Positions 59,826 to 64,000 of a stretch of DNA of 64,000 nt are shown here, one piece after another. Every line of letters begins with the position of its first letter. Position 1 is the first letter of the stretch. The DNA is from Campylobacterales bacterium (lineage in GTDB: Bacteria > Campylobacterota > Campylobacteria > Campylobacterales > Sulfurospirillaceae): the NCBI GenBank assembly GCA_024280575.1, contig JAJRPV010000004.1, forward strand, positions 1-64,000, written 5' to 3'. Under the pieces are notes generated by a model that was not told where the DNA came from, searched no databases, and saw nothing but the letters and a program-made list of their open reading frames with translations. A program made the position numbers and the translations under genes.

Positions 59826-59850
59826 TTAGATAATATTTATTATTATCTAA
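59826..59850. promoter_or_regulatory. candidate PerR-like operator
   Basis: Perfect 10-bp inverted repeat TTAGATAATA-tttat-TATTATCTAA in the perR-like/ccpA intergenic region. Confidence 0.45.
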
Positions 59851-59896
59851 GGTTAAGTAATATATAATTTTTTATATTTATTAAAAAGGAGAAGAA

Positions 59897-60922
59897 ATGA
59901 AAATTTCTAGTGTAGCGTTAGGCTGTGTTGTAAGTGGTGCTTTATTGTTTGCGGGTACAAACAATCTTGTCAAAAAGGCAAATGACAATGGTTTGGTTCC
60001 TATTCCAAATAGTGAACTTAAGTTGCTAAAATTGATAGATAATCCAAAAGACCCTATCACAAAAGAAAAGGTTATGCTTGGCGAAAAACTATATTTTGAT
60101 CCAAGACTTTCCAAAAGCGGGATTATAAGTTGCAATACATGCCATAATCTTGGCTTAGGTGGTGTAGATGGGGTAAGTGCGGCAATCGGAAATAGGTGGA
60201 CACCAAATCCTCATCATTTAAACTCACCGACAGTATATAACTCAGTATTTTTTACGGCACAGTTTTGGGACGGAAGAAGTCATCATTTAGCTGATCAGGC
60301 AAAAGGACCAACCTTGGCAAGTCCAGAGATGGCAGCATCTCCTGAACATATTGAAAAAGTTGTAAAATCAATGCCAGAGTATGTTAAAGAATTTAAATAT
60401 GCTTATAATGATAATGTAAAAATTAATTTTGATAAAATTACTTCAACAATCGCAATTTTTGAAAAAACCCTTGTCACACCATCAAGATACGACGATTTTC
60501 TAAATGGCAAAAGTGATGCTTTGAGCAAAGCCGAAAAAGATGGATTAAATGTTTTTATAGACAAAGGTTGTGCATCTTGCCATACAGGTATAGCACTTGG
60601 AGGCACAATGCAACCATTTGAGCTTGCTGGAAAATACAAGTTTGCAAATGTAGGTGACTTCAAAGGTGATAAGAAAGGAATGGTTAAAACTCCAACCCTT
60701 AGAAACATCACTGAAACAGCTCCATATTTTCATAATGGAGAAGTTTGGTCTTTGAAGGATGCAATCAAGCAGATGGGAAGTATTCAACTTGGTATAAAAA
60801 TCAGTGATAAAGATGCAAATAGAATTAAGACATTTCTAAAAGCATTAAAGGGGAGAAAACCGGCTATATCTTATCCTCAATTACCAGAAAGTACATCAAC
60901 CACTCCTAAACCAGTTTTTTAA
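59897..60922 (+). CDS. ccpA: di-heme cytochrome c peroxidase
   Basis: Two CXXCH motifs (CNTCH, CASCH), LGEKLYFDPRLSKSG. Confidence 0.92.
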   Translation: MKISSVALGCVVSGALLFAGTNNLVKKANDNGLVPIPNSELKLLKLIDNPKDPITKEKVMLGEKLYFDPRLSKSGIISCNTCHNLGLGGVDGVSAAIGNRWTPNPHHLNSPTVYNSVFFTAQFWDGRSHHLADQAKGPTLASPEMAASPEHIEKVVKSMPEYVKEFKYAYNDNVKINFDKITSTIAIFEKTLVTPSRYDDFLNGKSDALSKAEKDGLNVFIDKGCASCHTGIALGGTMQPFELAGKYKFANVGDFKGDKKGMVKTPTLRNITETAPYFHNGEVWSLKDAIKQMGSIQLGIKISDKDANRIKTFLKALKGRKPAISYPQLPESTSTTPKPVF

Positions 60923-60937
60923 ACCTTCAAACTACAA

Positions 60938-60967
60938 AAAGTGTTAGAGTAATTTCTCTAACACTTT
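60938..60967 (+). terminator. rho-independent terminator
   Basis: AAAGTGTTAGAGtaatttCTCTAACACTTT. Confidence 0.7.
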
Positions 60968-61024
60968 GATACTTAAAGAAAAAATAGATAAAATTTATCC
61001 ATATTATACTTCTAAGGTTGAATT

Positions 61025-62230
61025 ATGGCAAAAGTTTTAATAATCGGAGCAGGGGGAGTTAGTAGAGTTGCTACAAAAAAATGTGCAATGAACTGTGATG
61101 TTTTTAGTGAAATTACCCTTGCTAGCCGAACAAAATCCAAATGCGATCAAATAGCGCAAGAGATTAAAAATGAGCTACATGTAGAGATAAAAACTGAAAA
61201 AATTGATGCCGATAATATAGATGAACTTGTGGCGCTTATAAAAAGAGTAGAGCCGGATTTGGTTATGAATATCGCACTTCCTTATCAGGATTTGACCATC
61301 ATGGATGCGTGCGTGAAGTGTGGTGTAGATTATCTTGATACTGCAAATTATGAACACCCAGATACTGCAAAGTTTGAGTATAAAGAGCAGTAGGCTAGAG
61401 ATGAAGAGTTCAAAAAAGCCGGTATTATGGCACTTTTAGGGAGTGGCTTTGATCCTGGGGTTACAAATGTATTTTGTGCTTACGCGCAGCAGTATCTTTT
61501 TGATGAGATTCATTATATAGATATTTTAGACTGCAACGGGGGAGACCATGGTTATGCTTTTGCTACAAATTTTAATCCAGAGATAAATCTTCGAGAAGTC
61601 AGTGCAAATGGTCGATACTGGGAGAGAGATAAAAATGGAAAAGGCAGGTGGATAGAGACTAAACCGCTTGAAATCAAGATGGTTTGGGATTATCCGCAAG
61701 TCGGTAAAAAAGATAGTTATCTGATGTATCACGAAGAGATGGAGTCACTTAGCAAAAATATAAAAGGGCTAAAAAGGATAAGATTTTTTATGACTTTCGG
61801 AGAGAGTTATTTGACCCATATGAAGTGCCTGGAAAATGTTGGAATGCTCAGAATTGATGAAGTTGATATCGGTGGAGTTAAAGTTGTTCCGCTTCAACTT
61901 TTAAAAGAATTGCTTCCTGATCCTGCTGATTTGGGGGAGAGAACTGTCGGCAAAACAAATATAGGCTGTGTGATTGAAGGTATAAAAGACGGGAAAAATA
62001 AAAAAATATATATTTACAATGTTTGTGACCACCAAGCCTGCTATAAAGAAACCGGAGCACAGGCAGTGAGCTATACCACTGGAGTTCCCGCGATGGTCGG
62101 AGCTAAAATGATTTTAGAAAAGAGGTGGAGTGGCAAAGGGGTTTTTAATATGGAGAACTTTGATGCAAAACCTTTTATGGAAGAGTTAAACCTTCAAGGG
62201 CTTCCATCCGATATTATAGAAATAAGCTAG
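61025..62230 (+). pseudogene. saccharopine dehydrogenase-like (carboxy(nor)spermidine dehydrogenase) interrupted by in-frame TAG
   Basis: 61025..61393 and 61427..62230 lie in the same frame: FEYKEQ*ARDEEFKKAGIMALLGSGFDPGVTNVFCAYAQ; TAG at 61391-61393. Confidence 0.85.
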
Positions 62231-62314
62231 AAAATTAAAAAAATGATAAATTTAGTGCTTAATCAATTTCAAAAGCGGTATTCTTATTTATCTTAAAAAA
62301 AAGGATTGTGAGCG

Positions 62315-62602
62315 ATGGAAATCAGTGTTAATTCAAATACGGTAACGATAACCGGCAATATCAAGAAGGTCAGCGACTTTCAAAGTATAAAAAACAGTAT
62401 TGAGCCAATAGTTCAAAACAACAATAGACTAGTTGTAAAAATCTTGGACTCACTCTCTCTCACATCTACAACTATCGGATATCTAAATAAGCTTGTTTTG
62501 AAAGACAATATTAACATACAGGTAATGACAGGAAATGACAAATTATATGATCTTTTGGAAGATTTAAATCTTATTTCAACATTTAAAGTTAAAAGGGTTT
62601 GA
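62315..62602 (+). CDS. STAS-like small protein
   Basis: 95 aa, VTITGNIKKVSDF...LVVKILDSLSLTSTTIGYLNKLV. Confidence 0.5.
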   Translation: MEISVNSNTVTITGNIKKVSDFQSIKNSIEPIVQNNNRLVVKILDSLSLTSTTIGYLNKLVLKDNINIQVMTGNDKLYDLLEDLNLISTFKVKRV

Positions 62603-64000
62603 ATATGAAAATTAAAACAAAGTTAAAATTAATAACAGGGATAATAGCTGTTTTTATGTTAATTCTCATTACCCTTTCAATCACTAAAGCTTTGGAAGAA
62701 AGAGCTTCTATGAACCAAGTGCAAAAGTTAAATATTCTATCACAAAAACTAAGTTTATTGATACATGAGACACAAAAAGAGAGAGGTGCAAGTGCCGGTT
62801 TTCTTGGATCTAAGGGTAAAAAATTTATAGATATTTTACCAAAACAAAGACTTCTGACTAACAAAAGAAACAAAGAATTACGAGCATATTTATCGACTTT
62901 AGATTTAAACTCTTTCCCTAAAGAATTAAAAAGCACTGTCTTGGCCTTCAAAAGTGATATGTATAAAATCAACAATATCCGCTCTCTTGTTGATCAGTTA
63001 AAAATAAGTGTAAAAAATGAAGTAGGGTATTATTCTAATATGAATAAAAAAATCTTAGATATAGTTGGATTAACTGCTAAATTAGCTGATAATCCAGAGT
63101 TGGTAAAAGCATTAGATTCATATACAAATTTCTTAAAATCAAAAGAGAGAGCGGGAATAGAAAGAGCGGTTTTGAGCAATACTTTTGCTGCAAATAAGTT
63201 TGCTAAAGGTATGTTTTATAAGTGGATTACCCTTGTTGCCGAGCAGAAAAGCTATTTAGACTCTTTTATGGCAATGGAAAGTCAAAAAGACAAAGATTTG
63301 TATGCAAAAGTGATGCATTCGAGTGTTGTGGATAAAGTAAATAAAATGAGAGAGATAGCAAAACAAAAAGCAATTAGTGGAAATTTTGGAGTTGACAGTG
63401 TTGTATGGTTTAAGACTATAACAAAAAAATAAATCTTTTAAAACAGGTAGATGATCAGCTAGCAAAAGACAATACTGTTTTATTGGATAATATAAAGTCT
63501 AAACTGATTAAAGACGCTATTATTACTATCATAATCTATGTTATTTTTGCAATAGCTATATTTGTATTTATTTTGATTATAAGTAAGGGTATAAACAATA
63601 GCGTAGAAGAGAGTTTGAAAAAAATTAAATGCGTTTCAAGCGAATTGGATTTAACCTGTGATGTTGTAGTGCAAGGAGAAGATGAAATTTCCCAAATTTC
63701 ACAAGCTCTTCATACGATGGTGGTTGCATTTAAACAAACAGTGTATGAAGCTATAGATGTATCAAGTTCTACACTTAAACAGAGTTTGAATTTAAATGAA
63801 ATAGTTGAAATTTTGGGTAAAAACAGTGAAAAAACCGACAAAAGTATAGTAGGTATTAATGCCTTGGCTACCGAAGTCGGAGATAGACTTGATGCTGTAG
63901 AAGAAGATACTATCACCGTAACAGAAGATTTACAAAGTACATTTGATATCTTAGAAGATACTATAAAAAAACTTGATGCTGTTGTTGTATCTATTGAAGA
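62599..64000 (+). pseudogene. methyl-accepting chemotaxis protein with NIT sensor domain, one frameshift; 3' end beyond window
   Basis: NIT motif ETQKERGASAGFLGSKG; frame broken at A7 63423-63429, A8 gives TITKKINLLKQVDDQLAKD...TM...HAMP; sequence runs off window. Confidence 0.75.

Noticed and set aside
61391-61393. UAG/UAA reassignment or pyrrolysine
   Set aside because: TAG and TAA terminate many intact genes here; no pyl genes seen; single substitutions fit better.

Overview
The window is a gene-dense, AT-rich chromosomal segment of a Campylobacterota (Epsilonproteobacteria) bacterium. It opens with tRNA-His (5'-truncated), Arg(TCG), Arg(TCT) and Leu(TAG). About 55 protein genes follow, including a psrAB-like molybdoenzyme pair, moaC/moaD/moaE/moeA/mobA, leuC, cdsA-dxr, znuABC, tsaD, murB, fliQ, mqnD, recA-eno, gltA, bioB, topA, flagellin, accBC, gltX, upp, gdhA, an arginine (phosphagen) kinase, ccpA and a chemoreceptor. 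No transposase, prophage, CRISPR array or recognisable defence island was seen. The unusual material is mainly non-coding. (1) Two 'fixed-loop / variable-arm' elements (14929-15017, 27284-27360) share a 37-nt loop (35/37 identical) closed by unrelated but perfectly self-complementary 20-bp arms. (2) A 265-bp element between tsaD and murB (28550-28814) is built from four long inverted repeats in the order A-B-C-B'-D-C'-D'-A'. Six of its seven imperfect pairs are G.U-compatible on the + strand, so it may be a large structured or bistable RNA. (3) A three-copy structured repeat has two copies directly upstream of the ribosome-binding sites of moeA and fliQ. (4) A 10-bp palindrome CTACATGTAG is strongly over-represented and mostly encodes Leu-His-Val. 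(5) GGTGCCAGG REP-like hairpins occur, two of them in inverted orientation around flagellin. Seven genes look interrupted. Four are frameshifts at poly-A tracts that would be in frame at A8 (LUD protein, sdaA, mqnA, MCP), two are single nonsense codons in conserved enzymes, and one is a gene remnant. All calls come from reading the sequence; no database searches were run.
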